A stretch of 38,048 nt of DNA from Acidobacteria bacterium UBA2994 (GTDB lineage Bacteria > Acidobacteriota > Vicinamibacteria > Vicinamibacterales > UBA8438): assembly GCA_002346545.1 (NCBI GenBank), contig DEAA01000052.1, positions 1 through 38,048 on the forward strand, in the 5' to 3' direction. Below, one piece after another: positions 16,327 through 24,979 of this stretch. The notes under the pieces were generated by a model, which saw nothing but the letters and a program-made list of their open reading frames with translations, was not told where the DNA came from and searched no databases. The stretch's first letter is position 1, and the number at the start of each line of letters is the position of its first letter. The position numbers and the translations under genes were made by a program.

Positions 16327-17413
16327 CGCGCGCGAGCTCCTCGGCCAACGCACGGGGGTTGGCCGCTACCTAGCCGAACTTTGTGCTCAGTGGGCGACCC
16401 TACCGGCTGACGCGCCTTATCGGTTCGAGCTCTACGCCCATGTCCCCGGCGACACCCCTGAAATCCTCGGTGACCCATTCGACCGCGACCGGGGTCCTTT
16501 TTCCTATCGTCCGGTCCTCGGCTCTGGTGACGTCTGGTGGGAGCAGCGCGATTTCGCCCGCGCCCTACGGCTCGATCAACCAGACGTTCTCTTTGCCCCT
16601 GGCTATACCGCTCCGCTTCGAGTACCGATGCCTGTCGTGCTGACGGTGCATGACATAAGCTTCGAAAGTCATCCTGAATGGTTCGGTTGGCGCGAGGGGC
16701 TACGTCGGCGCTGGCTAACCCAACTCTCCGCCGCCGTCGCCACCCGAATTATTTGCGTGTCGGGCTTCACCCGCGACGAGCTTGTGTCCCACTACCGAAC
16801 TCCCGCGGACCGGGTGCGTGTAGTGTGGTCAGGCGTGAACGTGCGCGCTGTGAACCGTGACAGCATCCGGGCGCCACTGGTCCTATTCGTCGGGTCCATC
16901 TTCAACCGGCGCCACATCCCCGCGCTCATTTCTGGGTTCGCCAGCATTGCAGACAGGCAGCCCTCCGCTGAGCTGGTTCTGGTGGGAGCCAATCGCACTC
17001 ACCCTCCAGAGAACCCCGTCATTCTCGCCGAGCGCGCGGGCGTAGGAAGTCGCGTGCGGGTATGCGACTACATCGACGAGGCGCAGCTCCAGAGCCTCTA
17101 CCAGCGAGCCAGCGTCTTCGTGTTTCTCTCCGAGTACGAGGGCTTCGGGCTTCCCCCGCTTGAGGCAATGGCGGCCGGCGTCCCGGTGGTGGTCGGCGAC
17201 ACGCCCGTGGCCCGCGAGTTGTATGGTGATGCTGCCTGGCGTGTTCCCGTAAACGATCAGGACGCCGTCGGCGCGGCGCTCCTGACGCTCCTGCACGATG
17301 AGGAGGCGCGGCAGCGCGCTCTACGCGCCGCCGCCGCACGGCTCCCGCTCTTCACGTGGCACCGGGCAGCCGCTGAGACTCTGGAGGTTCTACAGAAGGC
17401 TGGCCGGCAATGA
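16310..17413 (+). CDS. family 4 glycosyltransferase (second of cluster)
   Basis: The 367-residue protein begins MRIAVDARELLGQRTGVGRYL, which includes the Gly-rich acceptor loop typical of mannosyl- and related GT4 transferases. HDISFESHPEWF and ICVSGFTRDEL are typical mid-domain blocks. The donor domain has FVGSIFNRRHIPALISGF, where the usual 'R-K/P-N' is replaced by NRRHIP, and [19 protein letters not shown]. It is a membrane-associated elongating transferase of the glycan cluster with unknown sugar specificity. It starts inside the end of the previous gene, and its TGA overlaps the next ATG by 4 bases, so translation is probably coupled. Confidence 0.9.
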   Translation: MRIAVDARELLGQRTGVGRYLAELCAQWATLPADAPYRFELYAHVPGDTPEILGDPFDRDRGPFSYRPVLGSGDVWWEQRDFARALRLDQPDVLFAPGYTAPLRVPMPVVLTVHDISFESHPEWFGWREGLRRRWLTQLSAAVATRIICVSGFTRDELVSHYRTPADRVRVVWSGVNVRAVNRDSIRAPLVLFVGSIFNRRHIPALISGFASIADRQPSAELVLVGANRTHPPENPVILAERAGVGSRVRVCDYIDEAQLQSLYQRASVFVFLSEYEGFGLPPLEAMAAGVPVVVGDTPVARELYGDAAWRVPVNDQDAVGAALLTLLHDEEARQRALRAAAARLPLFTWHRAAAETLEVLQKAGRQ

Positions 17414-18246
17414 GCGACCTGGCCATCATCATCGTCAGCTACAATACCAAGGCAGACCTTCATGCCTGCCTTTCCTCTTTGACGGCCACCCCCCCGGCTG
17501 TCTCCCACGAGATCCTCGTGGTCGACAACGCCTCATCGGATGGAAGTGCCCAGCTGATTCGGAACACCTGGCCCGAGGTTGCCCTCGTCGAGGCTGAGGC
17601 AAACCTAGGGTTCGCCAGCGCGGTCAACCGCGGACTCACCCAAACCGACAGCTCACTTGTTCTGCTCTTGAACCCTGATACGGCGGTGCATGCCGGTGCG
17701 GTTGACCGGCTTGTCGCCGTGCTCAAGCAGGACTCGGCGTCGGCAGTGGTCGGGCCGAGGCTAGTCGACGACGAGGGACAGCTGGAAATCTCGTTTGGCG
17801 CGATGCTCACCCCGCTCGCCGAGCTATGGCAGAAGCTCCTCGTCGCCGGGCACGCCCGGCGCCTGGCACCGTTCTCCTGGCTCGCCCGCCGGCAAGCCGC
17901 TAGGCGGCGTTACGTCGACTGGGTCAGCGGCGCCTGTCTGCTGGTCTCACGCGCCGCGCTCGACGCGGTAGGCGGGCTTGACGAGCGCTTCTTTCTGTAT
18001 ACCGAAGACGTTGACCTTTGCGCGTCGATTCGTGCCCGGGGCCGCCGCGTCGTCTTTGCACCTGAGATCGAGATCCGGCATCGACGGGGCCGTGCCCGCC
18101 AGCATAACCCTGAAAGAGCCCAGCAGGCGTATCGGCGGAGTCACCTTGCGTTCTACGCCAAACACCATCCCCGCTACCACATCTTGTTGCGCCTATACCT
18201 GTGGCTCCGCGGTCAGCTTCCGCCACCTCAGGAGAGCGGGTTCTGA
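17410..18246 (+). CDS. family 2 glycosyltransferase (rhamnosyltransferase-like)
   Basis: The 278-residue protein is a GT-A fold transferase. It opens IIIVSYNTKADLHACLSSL and contains VDNASSDGS, ANLGFASAVNRGL and the metal-site-like LNPDTAV. The catalytic region is WVSGACLLVSRAALDAVGGLDERFFLYTEDVDLC (split here for reading as SGACLLVSR and FFLYTEDVDLC). These blocks are those of the WbbL/rhamnosyltransferase-like GT2 branch, so dTDP-rhamnose is a possible donor, though no rhamnose pathway gene is in the window. There are no transmembrane segments. The ATG overlaps the preceding stop. A 27-base gap with an inverted repeat separates it from the next gene. Confidence 0.9.
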   Translation: MSDLAIIIVSYNTKADLHACLSSLTATPPAVSHEILVVDNASSDGSAQLIRNTWPEVALVEAEANLGFASAVNRGLTQTDSSLVLLLNPDTAVHAGAVDRLVAVLKQDSASAVVGPRLVDDEGQLEISFGAMLTPLAELWQKLLVAGHARRLAPFSWLARRQAARRRYVDWVSGACLLVSRAALDAVGGLDERFFLYTEDVDLCASIRARGRRVVFAPEIEIRHRRGRARQHNPERAQQAYRRSHLAFYAKHHPRYHILLRLYLWLRGQLPPPQESGF

Positions 18247-18249
18247 GCC

Positions 18250-18267
18250 GGAGAGGTACAATTCTCC
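18250..18267 (+). promoter_or_regulatory. inverted repeat enclosing a TACAAT -10-like box
   Basis: GGAGA and TCTCC pair across an 8-base loop that contains TACAAT (18257-18262). The hexamer ends 11 bases before the ATG at 18274, so a transcript from it would have a leader of only about 5 nt. Alternatively the hairpin acts in the RNA of the cluster between two coupled groups of genes. This is the only noticeable gap in the otherwise overlapping transferase genes. Confidence 0.35.
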
Positions 18268-18273
18268 AGAGCG

Positions 18274-19389
18274 ATGCGGATCGCCATAGACGTAAGAAAG
18301 CTTCACGATTTCGGAATCGGCACCTACGTTCGAAACCTGGTGCACTCGCTGTCTCGCCTGGACGGCGATATGGAGTTTGTACTCCTCTGCCAGCGTCGCG
18401 ACTGCGAATCGCTTGAACAGCTCGGTCCTAACTTCAGACCCGTCCCCGACCCTTCAGCCAGCTATTCTCTTTCCGAGCAGCTGACTGTTCCTCTAGCGTT
18501 AGCTCGAGTAAAGGCCGACCTGTTTCATTCGCCGCACTACGTTCTGCCGGCTCTGACCCCATGCCGCAGCATCGTCACTATTCATGACTGCATTCACTTG
18601 ATGTTCCCGCAGTATCTGCCCGGACGGCTGGCGCATCTGTATGCTCGATTCTTCTTCTGGCTAGCAGCAAACCGCTCGGCGCGCATCCTGACGGTATCCC
18701 AGGCATCGAAACGGGACATTCTTCGGTTCTTTCCCATCCCAGACAACAAGGTGGACGTTACCTACAACGCGATCGATTCTCGCTTCAGCAAGCCCGCGAA
18801 CACTGGACAGATGGATCGAGTGCGGGAGCGGTACCAGTTGCAAGGCCGCTTCCTCCTCTACTCCGGCAATATCAAACCCCACAAGAACCTGGAGCGACTC
18901 ATCGACGCGTTTGCTCGCTTGCGAAGCGAAGGATTCGGGGACATCCAGCTCCTCATCACAGGCTCGGAGGTCTCGCGGTACGCAGGACTCCGTCGAGCGG
19001 TTCATCGCTTCAATCTGCACAAATATGTGCGTTTCCTCGGATTCCAGAGCTCGGAGACCCTCGCCTCGCTCTACCACCTGGCCGACGCGTTCGTCTTTCC
19101 GTCGCTCTACGAGGGCTTTGGCCTTCCTCCTCTCGAGGCGATGGCGTCGGGCACGCCGGTGCTCACCTCTAACGTCTCGTCCCTTCCAGAGGTGGTCGAC
19201 GATGCAGCCCTACTGATCGACCCATACGATCCGCAGGCCATTGCTGACGGCATGGCGCAGATTCTGTCCGACGAAGATGTCCGGGCCCGGCTGATCGCTC
19301 GAGGACGCAAACGCGCCAGCCACTTCTCGTGGGAGGCCTCGGTCCGTCGTGTAATGGCCATCTACCGTGAGGTCGGGGGCGCTGCATGA
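18274..19389 (+). CDS. family 4 glycosyltransferase (third GT4 of cluster)
   Basis: The 371-residue protein starts [20 protein letters not shown] with the Gly acceptor loop. It has [12 protein letters not shown] and [15 protein letters not shown] in the N-domain. The donor domain holds the canonical [18 protein letters not shown] (with the R/K-x4-K basic pair) and [29 protein letters not shown]. It is a standard mannosyltransferase-like GT4 that would extend the lipid-linked glycan. It follows the inverted repeat at 18250 and overlaps the next gene by 4 bases. Its base composition is slightly less GC-rich in places than its neighbours by eye, which I did not quantify. Confidence 0.92.
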   Translation: MRIAIDVRKLHDFGIGTYVRNLVHSLSRLDGDMEFVLLCQRRDCESLEQLGPNFRPVPDPSASYSLSEQLTVPLALARVKADLFHSPHYVLPALTPCRSIVTIHDCIHLMFPQYLPGRLAHLYARFFFWLAANRSARILTVSQASKRDILRFFPIPDNKVDVTYNAIDSRFSKPANTGQMDRVRERYQLQGRFLLYSGNIKPHKNLERLIDAFARLRSEGFGDIQLLITGSEVSRYAGLRRAVHRFNLHKYVRFLGFQSSETLASLYHLADAFVFPSLYEGFGLPPLEAMASGTPVLTSNVSSLPEVVDDAALLIDPYDPQAIADGMAQILSDEDVRARLIARGRKRASHFSWEASVRRVMAIYREVGGAA

Positions 19390-20531
19390 CGCCTCCGTCG
19401 TCCTCGCCCGGCCCGCCGGACTCGCGGGTAGCCTTGGTCCATGACTGGCTTACAGGGATGCGCGGAGGCGAGCGCGCGCTCGAGGCGATCTGTGAGCTCT
19501 ACCCGGAGGCTGAGCGCTTCGCACTGCTCCACGTGAGTGGGTCGGCGTCTTCAGCAATCACCGGACGAGGAGTACGCACGTCCTTCCTCCAACGTTTCCC
19601 TGGGGGGAGGCACTACTACCGCTCGCTGCTCCCCCTCTTTCCTACCGCCATCGAGCAATTCGACCTCGACGACGTGGACCTCGTCATCAGCACCAGCCAC
19701 TGCGCGGCCAAATCGGTGGTCACGCCCGGGCGAACTCGCCATCTCTGCTACTGCTTTACCCCGATGCGCTATGCCTGGGATCAGTTCGACGCCTACTTCG
19801 GTCCCGAACGTGTCGGGACGGGCACCAGCCATCTTCTTCGCTGGCAACTCAACCGCTTGGCTCGCTGGGACGCCGCGACGGCAAGCAGGGTCGACCGCTA
19901 TGTAGCTATTTCTCAGTATGTTTCTGGGAGGATCCGCCGATACTATAATCGGACTTCGAGTGTCGTGTATCCACCTGTCGACACCGCATATTTTCAGCCT
20001 AGTGGTGCCGAACCCGAGGGGTATCTCCTGGTAGTGTCCGCGCTGGTTCCCTACAAACGAGTTGATTTAGCGATCGCCGCAGCCGCGGCGGTCGGGATGC
20101 CCCTCCGTATCGTCGGCACCGGCCCGGAGCTGACTCGGCTACGAAGCGATGCCGGCGCAGACGTAAGGTTTCTCGGCTCGTTGCCGGACGCGGAGGTGCG
20201 CTCCGCCTATCAAGGCGCCACCGCAGTACTGCTCCCGGGCATCGAGGACTTCGGCATCGTGCCGGTCGAGGCCCAGGCCTGCGGCCGGCCCGTCGTTGCG
20301 CTCGGCCAGGGCGGAGCCTGCGAAACCGTCGTGGACGGCGAGACGGGCGCCCTGGCCGATGAGATGACGGCGGAGGCCTTAGCCGATGGGATCAACCGGG
20401 TGCGCGGACGGCGGTTCGACACGGCTGCGATTCGACGTCACGCCGAGCGTTTCTCTCGCGCGCGGTTCCAGGAAGGCCTTCAGCGGGAAGTCGCGTCGCT
20501 CATGGCGCAGCCGATCGAGGTCGGGGCGTGA
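19386..20531 (+). CDS. family 4 glycosyltransferase, WbaZ-like
   Basis: The 381-residue protein opens with VALVHDWLTGMRGGERALE, the distinctive start of the WbaZ-type mannosyltransferase branch. HLCYCFTPMRYAWDQFDAYF, a branch-specific block, and YVAISQYVSGRIRRYY follow. The donor half has LLVVSALVPYKRVDLAI and the E-x7-E equivalent EDFGIVPVEAQACGRPVVA. These enzymes add a sugar, often mannose from GDP-mannose, to the O-antigen or exopolysaccharide repeat on the polyprenyl carrier. The donor here is not proven. Its ATG and TGA each overlap the neighbouring gene by 4 bases. Confidence 0.92.
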   Translation: MTPPSSSPGPPDSRVALVHDWLTGMRGGERALEAICELYPEAERFALLHVSGSASSAITGRGVRTSFLQRFPGGRHYYRSLLPLFPTAIEQFDLDDVDLVISTSHCAAKSVVTPGRTRHLCYCFTPMRYAWDQFDAYFGPERVGTGTSHLLRWQLNRLARWDAATASRVDRYVAISQYVSGRIRRYYNRTSSVVYPPVDTAYFQPSGAEPEGYLLVVSALVPYKRVDLAIAAAAAVGMPLRIVGTGPELTRLRSDAGADVRFLGSLPDAEVRSAYQGATAVLLPGIEDFGIVPVEAQACGRPVVALGQGGACETVVDGETGALADEMTAEALADGINRVRGRRFDTAAIRRHAERFSRARFQEGLQREVASLMAQPIEVGA

Positions 20532-21964
20532 TCCGGAGAGACCGGAAACTGACGGCAAACCAGGCGGTGCTAGACAGCCTTACTGGCGTCGGCATGTTCC
20601 TGGTCGCATACTTACTGCGCTTCGAAACCAACCTAATCGACATCCCGAAGGGTCAACCCCCACTGTCACAGTACGTCCAATTGGCGCCGTTTCTTGGCGC
20701 TTTGTTGCCGCTGAGCCTCTGGATGCTCGGGGCCTATCGGCTGGGGCGGGTTCGTTCCCGGGTCGACGACTTCTTCGCGGTTCTCGTCGGCAGCTTGATC
20801 GCGGTCGTGCTCGGTCTGACCGGCACCCTGTCCTATCAGGCCTATCTCGTCCCGCCCGAGCTTAAGGCGCAGGGTGCCTATGAGGTCTCTCGTCTCGTCT
20901 GGGGGCTATTTCTCGGACTAAACGTCATCGGCTGTTACGCATCTCGGGCTGCCGTGCGGGTGGTGCTCGAGAGTCGCTGGCGCAGCGGCGTCGGCCTTAA
21001 ACGGATTCTCATCGCCGGCACGAGCGACGTGGCCCGCCACGTCGTCGATAAGATGCTCCAGCACGGCGAACTCGGCTATCGTGTGATCGGGTTCGTCGAC
21101 GACCGCGCAGGCGGTGACCACCTCGGCTACCGAGGTCTCCCGCTGCTGGGCACCTTGTCGGAAGTCGGCGATATTCTCCAGCGGGAACACGTCGACCAGC
21201 TCTACATCGCGCTCCCGCTCGATGAGCACGCCAAGATGCTCGAGCTGATCGAGACCGCAAACCGAGAGGTTACCGAAGTGAAGGTGGTGCCGGATCTGCT
21301 TCAGGTTATCGCCCTGCGCGCCCGGCTCGAGGACCTCGACGGGGTTCCCATCATTAACATCAACGACGTCCCCCTCCAGGGCCTCAACAGCGTCGTCAAA
21401 CGCGTCATGGACATGGGTATTGCCGCCGTCGCCCTGGTCGGACTGGCCGGCCCATTCGCACTGATCGCCACCCTCATCAAGGCCACCTCGACCGGCCCGG
21501 TGTTCTATCGTCAGGAGCGCATGGGTCTCGACGGACGCTCGTTCAGTGTCTATAAGTTTCGGTCAATGCTCGAAGACGCGGAGCGCGACACCGGGCCGGT
21601 CTGGACCAGAAAAGACGATCCTCGCCGCACCTCGGTTGGCCGCGTGCTCCGGCGATTCAGCCTTGACGAGTTACCACAGCTATGGAACGTTCTCCGTGGA
21701 GACATGTCACTAGTGGGACCCCGTCCGGAGCGTCCGTTCTTCGTCGAAAAGTTCAAGGAACGAGTCCCGCAGTACATGCTTCGCCATAAGGTGAAATCCG
21801 GCATAACCGGCTGGGCGCAGGTTAATGGCTGGCGTGGCGATACATCCATCGAAAAGCGGATCGAATACGATCTCTATTACATTGAGCACTGGTCCGTGGG
21901 CCTGGACTTCAAGATCCTCTGGCTAACCGTGCTTCGCCTCTTCTTCCACCGGCACGCTTACTGA
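20528..21964 (+). CDS. undecaprenyl-phosphate sugar phosphotransferase (WcaJ/WbaP type)
   Basis: The 478-residue protein has the full polyprenyl-phosphate hexose-1-phosphate transferase layout. About four N-terminal membrane helices (within 14-140) precede a cytosolic Rossmann-like domain starting near RILIAGTSDVARHV. A further membrane segment (about 295-316) leads into the catalytic domain with GPVFYRQERMGLDGRSFSVY, KFRSM, RFSLDELPQLWNVL, GDMSLVGPRPERP and GITGWAQVNGWRGDT. It starts glycan synthesis by moving a sugar-1-phosphate, commonly glucose from UDP-glucose, onto undecaprenyl phosphate. It starts at GTG 20528, overlapping the preceding gene. Its presence shows that the neighbouring transferases build a polyprenyl-linked polysaccharide. 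Confidence 0.95.
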   Translation: MIRRDRKLTANQAVLDSLTGVGMFLVAYLLRFETNLIDIPKGQPPLSQYVQLAPFLGALLPLSLWMLGAYRLGRVRSRVDDFFAVLVGSLIAVVLGLTGTLSYQAYLVPPELKAQGAYEVSRLVWGLFLGLNVIGCYASRAAVRVVLESRWRSGVGLKRILIAGTSDVARHVVDKMLQHGELGYRVIGFVDDRAGGDHLGYRGLPLLGTLSEVGDILQREHVDQLYIALPLDEHAKMLELIETANREVTEVKVVPDLLQVIALRARLEDLDGVPIININDVPLQGLNSVVKRVMDMGIAAVALVGLAGPFALIATLIKATSTGPVFYRQERMGLDGRSFSVYKFRSMLEDAERDTGPVWTRKDDPRRTSVGRVLRRFSLDELPQLWNVLRGDMSLVGPRPERPFFVEKFKERVPQYMLRHKVKSGITGWAQVNGWRGDTSIEKRIEYDLYYIEHWSVGLDFKILWLTVLRLFFHRHAY

Positions 21965-22000
21965 CGCCTGCCTCTCCGCCGGCACCCTCTCTCTTTCGCC

Positions 22001-22942
22001 ATGAGCGCACGCATCGTCATCACCGGAGCCGCCGGTTTCATCGGCTCACACTTGGCCGAAACGCTCCTAAAGCGAGGTTACTCCGTGGTCGGGATCGACA
22101 ACCTGCTTACCGGCGACGTTGCCAATCTCGCCCATCTCGCGAACCGTGACTTTCATTTCATCGAGCACGACGTCACCAACTATATCTATCTGAATGGTCC
22201 TGTCGACTACGTGCTTCACTGGGCCAGCCCGGCGAGCCCGATCGACTATCTTGAACTGCCGATCCCTACCCTTAAGGTGGGTGCACTAGGCACCCACAAG
22301 GCGCTGGGTCTCGCTAAGGCCAAGGGTGCCACGTTCGTCCTCGCGTCGACCTCTGAGGTCTACGGCGACCCCCTGGAGCATCCGCAGAAGGAGAGCTACT
22401 GGGGCAACGTGAACCCGATCGGTCCCCGCGGCGTGTATGACGAGGCGAAGCGGTTCGCGGAGGCCATGACTACCGCGTACCACCGATACCACGGACTGAA
22501 CACTAAGATCGTTCGAATCTTCAACACCTACGGACCACGCATGCGTGTCCGGGATGGCCGAGCTGTGCCGAACTTCATTGCCCAGGCGCTCCGCGGTGAA
22601 GAGCTGACGGTCTACGGTGATGGCAGCCAGACGCGAAGCTTCTGCTACATCAGCGACCTGGTCGCAGGCATCATTGGCCTGATGGAGTCAGATACCAACG
22701 ACCCGATTAATATCGGAAATCCGGAAGAGATGACCATCTCGGAGATCGCCCAGGAGATTCTCCACCTCACCGGCTCTTCCAGCCGAATCGTCCATCGCGA
22801 TCTCCCGGAAGACGATCCCAAGGTGCGGCAGCCGGACATTGCCCGCGCCCAAGCGGTGCTCGGCTGGAGCCCAGTGGTCCCGTTAAGCGACGGGCTGCTC
22901 CACACGATCAACTACTTCCGCACGAAGCTGTTCTCGGCTTGA
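22001..22942 (+). CDS. UDP-glucuronate decarboxylase (UDP-xylose synthase)
   Basis: The 313-residue short-chain dehydrogenase has [12 protein letters not shown] at the N-terminus and the UXS hallmark [16 protein letters not shown] (PASP block, about 70-85). It then has [14 protein letters not shown], the catalytic YDEAK, and [19 protein letters not shown]. These separate UXS from GalE and dTDP-glucose dehydratases. The enzyme oxidises and decarboxylates UDP-glucuronate to UDP-xylose, using the product of the ugd gene at 13653. It lies 36 bases after the sugar phosphotransferase and is the last gene of the plus-strand cluster. The glycan therefore probably contains xylose or a xylose-derived sugar. 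Confidence 0.93.
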   Translation: MSARIVITGAAGFIGSHLAETLLKRGYSVVGIDNLLTGDVANLAHLANRDFHFIEHDVTNYIYLNGPVDYVLHWASPASPIDYLELPIPTLKVGALGTHKALGLAKAKGATFVLASTSEVYGDPLEHPQKESYWGNVNPIGPRGVYDEAKRFAEAMTTAYHRYHGLNTKIVRIFNTYGPRMRVRDGRAVPNFIAQALRGEELTVYGDGSQTRSFCYISDLVAGIIGLMESDTNDPINIGNPEEMTISEIAQEILHLTGSSSRIVHRDLPEDDPKVRQPDIARAQAVLGWSPVVPLSDGLLHTINYFRTKLFSA

Positions 22943-22955
22943 TGTTCCCCGTCAC

Positions 22956-22988
22956 GCTGACGATCCGACTGAATGATTCCCCGTCAGC
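22956..22988. terminator. inverted repeat between convergent genes
   Basis: GCTGACG (22956-22962) and CGTCAGC (22982-22988) form a perfect 7-bp inverted repeat with a 19-base loop, between the UXS stop and the pgsA stop, the second arm overlapping the pgsA stop codon. There is no T-tract on either side. It may serve as a bidirectional transcript end, but the long loop makes this tentative. Confidence 0.3.
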
Positions 22989-23541
22989 CCGCTTCCCCCA
23001 GCGTACGTGTCGCGTGAGCGATGTAGTGCAGCCCAGACACAAGGGTGACCGTCAACGTCGCGTAGATCGCGATGTCGAAGACTACCGACGTGTGTCCCCG
23101 CCAGTTCAGGAAAAGAGCGATTGTCGCGCTAAGGATATGCACGAGCGTTGCCGCCTTTCCGAGAAGCGTCGGAGTGAACGTCCGGCGCCCGACCGAGAAG
23201 TGCACGATGGCCGCCGTGGCCACGATGATGACGTCTCGGCTGATCACCAACACGGTCAGCCAGACCGGAAACTGGTTTGGCAGGTCAAGTTCCGGCAGGC
23301 TGAGCACTATAAAGGTGGACAATACCAGCAGCTTGTCCGCCATGGGATCCAGCAGTGCCCCAAGGCTAGTCCGTTGCCCCCACCAGCGAGCAAGCATCCC
23401 ATCGAGCCCGTCGGTGATCCCCGCGATCACGAATACCACTAGTGCCCAGCCATTGATTCCGTACAGCACCAAAATGACCAGGGCCGGAATCAGCAGCATC
23501 CGTAGGAGCGTGAGCTGATTGGCGACGGTGAGGGCCGACAT
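22984..23541 (-). CDS. pgsA: CDP-diacylglycerol-glycerol-3-phosphate 3-phosphatidyltransferase
   Basis: The 185-residue integral membrane protein carries the complete CDP-alcohol phosphotransferase motif D-x2-DG-x2-AR-x(8)-G-x3-D-x3-D, with Asp44, Asp47, Ala51-Arg52, Gly61, Asp65 and Asp69. It opens with NQLTLLRMLLIP, the typical PgsA N-terminus, and has about five to six hydrophobic helices. It makes phosphatidylglycerol phosphate, the committed step to phosphatidylglycerol and cardiolipin. A related CDP-alcohol enzyme is possible, but the NxLTLxR start and length favour PgsA. It starts 9 bases after the TPR lipoprotein gene and ends the minus-strand run. Confidence 0.92.
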   Translation of the reverse strand: MSALTVANQLTLLRMLLIPALVILVLYGINGWALVVFVIAGITDGLDGMLARWWGQRTSLGALLDPMADKLLVLSTFIVLSLPELDLPNQFPVWLTVLVISRDVIIVATAAIVHFSVGRRTFTPTLLGKAATLVHILSATIALFLNWRGHTSVVFDIAIYATLTVTLVSGLHYIAHATRTLGEAG

Positions 23542-23550
23542 CTTAGAGGT

Positions 23551-24900
23551 TCAGTTGTCGAGTATGGCGGTCAGGCGACTCAACGCCTGGATCGCTTCTG
23601 CGCCGCTCACGGTCCTTGCGGGTTGGAAGCTGTTCCGCGCCAATGGCTCGAGCACGCCTGCCGCCACAGCGCCTGCCGCCGCGGGGTAGCTCAAATGGTC
23701 TGGGGCCAAATCCGAAAAGCTAGCGCGGGGCGGAACGTTGCCGCTGGCAGTCTCGGTGAGCGATAGGAGCCGCATGATGACGTCCGCCAGGACCGCACGG
23801 CTCACCGGCTGCGCCGGCAGGAAACGGTAGTTCGTGTCCGCCTCCATGACCCGTGCCTGGACCACCGAAATTACCCATCCGTAAGCCCAGTGATCGCGGG
23901 CATCGGTAATGATTGCCGTGGGACCGGTGCCAGCCGCCTCAAGCTCGACTCGGAAGCGCTCACCGATCAAGGCCGCCAGTTCCCCCCGGGACAACTGCTC
24001 CGCGTCGACAATCGCCCGGAACTCAACCGGCAATGATTCCAGCCGTCGGCGCTCTTCGACCGTTGCGAGCCGACGATCTACCTCGGGCCCTGGTTCGACC
24101 GCGTCGGCACGGAGCAGCGCGCTCTCGGCCTGATCCAGCGCCCCCTCTTCGAGCAGGACATCGGCCATTAGCAGCCAGGCGCCAACGGCCGTCGGGTCGA
24201 GACTCACCGCTTGTTCGAGCCGCGACAACGCCGACGCTCGATCGCCCGTCCGTCGCTCAATTTCCGCCAGTTCGGTGTACAGAAACCCACTGTCGGGAGA
24301 CGCCGCAATTACCCGCTCATACGCAGCGCGCGCTTCGGCGTCACGCCCGGCCTCCGCCGCCGTCCGAGCTTCGCCCACCTGGGCCATAAGCGAAACGAAG
24401 CGGAGTTCCGCCACCCTGGGGCGCAAGTCCGTCCACGTGGGATCGGCCGCCAGCACCTCCTCGAAACTCTGTATCGCTTCCTCGGTCCGGCCCACCGCGA
24501 GGAGGGCTTCTCCCCGGCCGAGCAAGGCTGGAATGTAGGCTCCGTTTCGAGCGAGTGCCCGGTCGAAACTGCCCACGGCTTCATCCGCCGCGCCCGCAGC
24601 CAGACTCACATAACCAACGCCAGCGTCAGCCGGATGAAACTGCGGAGTCGACGCCAGCACCGCCCGGAAGGCGGTCATTGCGGCATCAAGATCCCCTGCT
24701 TGCAATAGTGCCCAGGCACGCTCATGCGCCCCCGCCTCCGGGGACCCAGCCAGTTGCTCCGGCACCGTGGGAAAGGGGAAGTCTGGGAAGCTGGGAGCCG
24801 TGATCACGGGCGCCCGGGCGGCACATCCGACAACGAACACCGCCGCCGCACACACCGCAGCGAGCACGTGCCGCCAGACGAGGGGGCGGCCTCTGAGCAC
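23551..24900 (-). CDS. TPR-repeat lipoprotein with SLH-like C-terminal repeats
   Basis: From the GTG at 24900 the protein has 449 residues. Its N-terminus reads as a lipoprotein signal (RHVLAAVCAAAVFVVGC, lipid-modified Cys about 25). An alternative GTG at 24987, overlapping tsaC, would add 29 residues. After the signal come several TPR motifs (blocks at HERAWALLQAGDLDAA, SLAAGAADEAVGSFDRAL, GEALLAVGRTEEAIQSF, later DRASALSRLEQAVSLDP). The last 150 residues look like two S-layer-homology-type units: DARDHWAYGWVISVVQ with RFLPAQPVSRAVLADVIMRL, and FSDLAPDHLSYPAAAGAV with SFQPARTVSGAEAIQAL. The protein is likely a periplasmic scaffold tied to the cell wall; its role is unknown. Confidence 0.8.
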   Translation of the reverse strand: MLRGRPLVWRHVLAAVCAAAVFVVGCAARAPVITAPSFPDFPFPTVPEQLAGSPEAGAHERAWALLQAGDLDAAMTAFRAVLASTPQFHPADAGVGYVSLAAGAADEAVGSFDRALARNGAYIPALLGRGEALLAVGRTEEAIQSFEEVLAADPTWTDLRPRVAELRFVSLMAQVGEARTAAEAGRDAEARAAYERVIAASPDSGFLYTELAEIERRTGDRASALSRLEQAVSLDPTAVGAWLLMADVLLEEGALDQAESALLRADAVEPGPEVDRRLATVEERRRLESLPVEFRAIVDAEQLSRGELAALIGERFRVELEAAGTGPTAIITDARDHWAYGWVISVVQARVMEADTNYRFLPAQPVSRAVLADVIMRLLSLTETASGNVPPRASFSDLAPDHLSYPAAAGAVAAGVLEPLARNSFQPARTVSGAEAIQALSRLTAILDN

Positions 24901-24979
24901 GACACTATCTGGCTGAAATGAAGGGAGGGCGAGGCCTGCGGCGTCCGCTGACGCCCCGTTGCCAGGTTCTCCGCCGCCC

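Noticed and set aside
15202..21964. Possibility that the four GT4 genes are recent tandem duplicates
   Set aside because: They share only family motifs; the N-terminal and linker sequences differ widely, and one belongs to the WbaZ branch, so this is ordinary cluster diversity.
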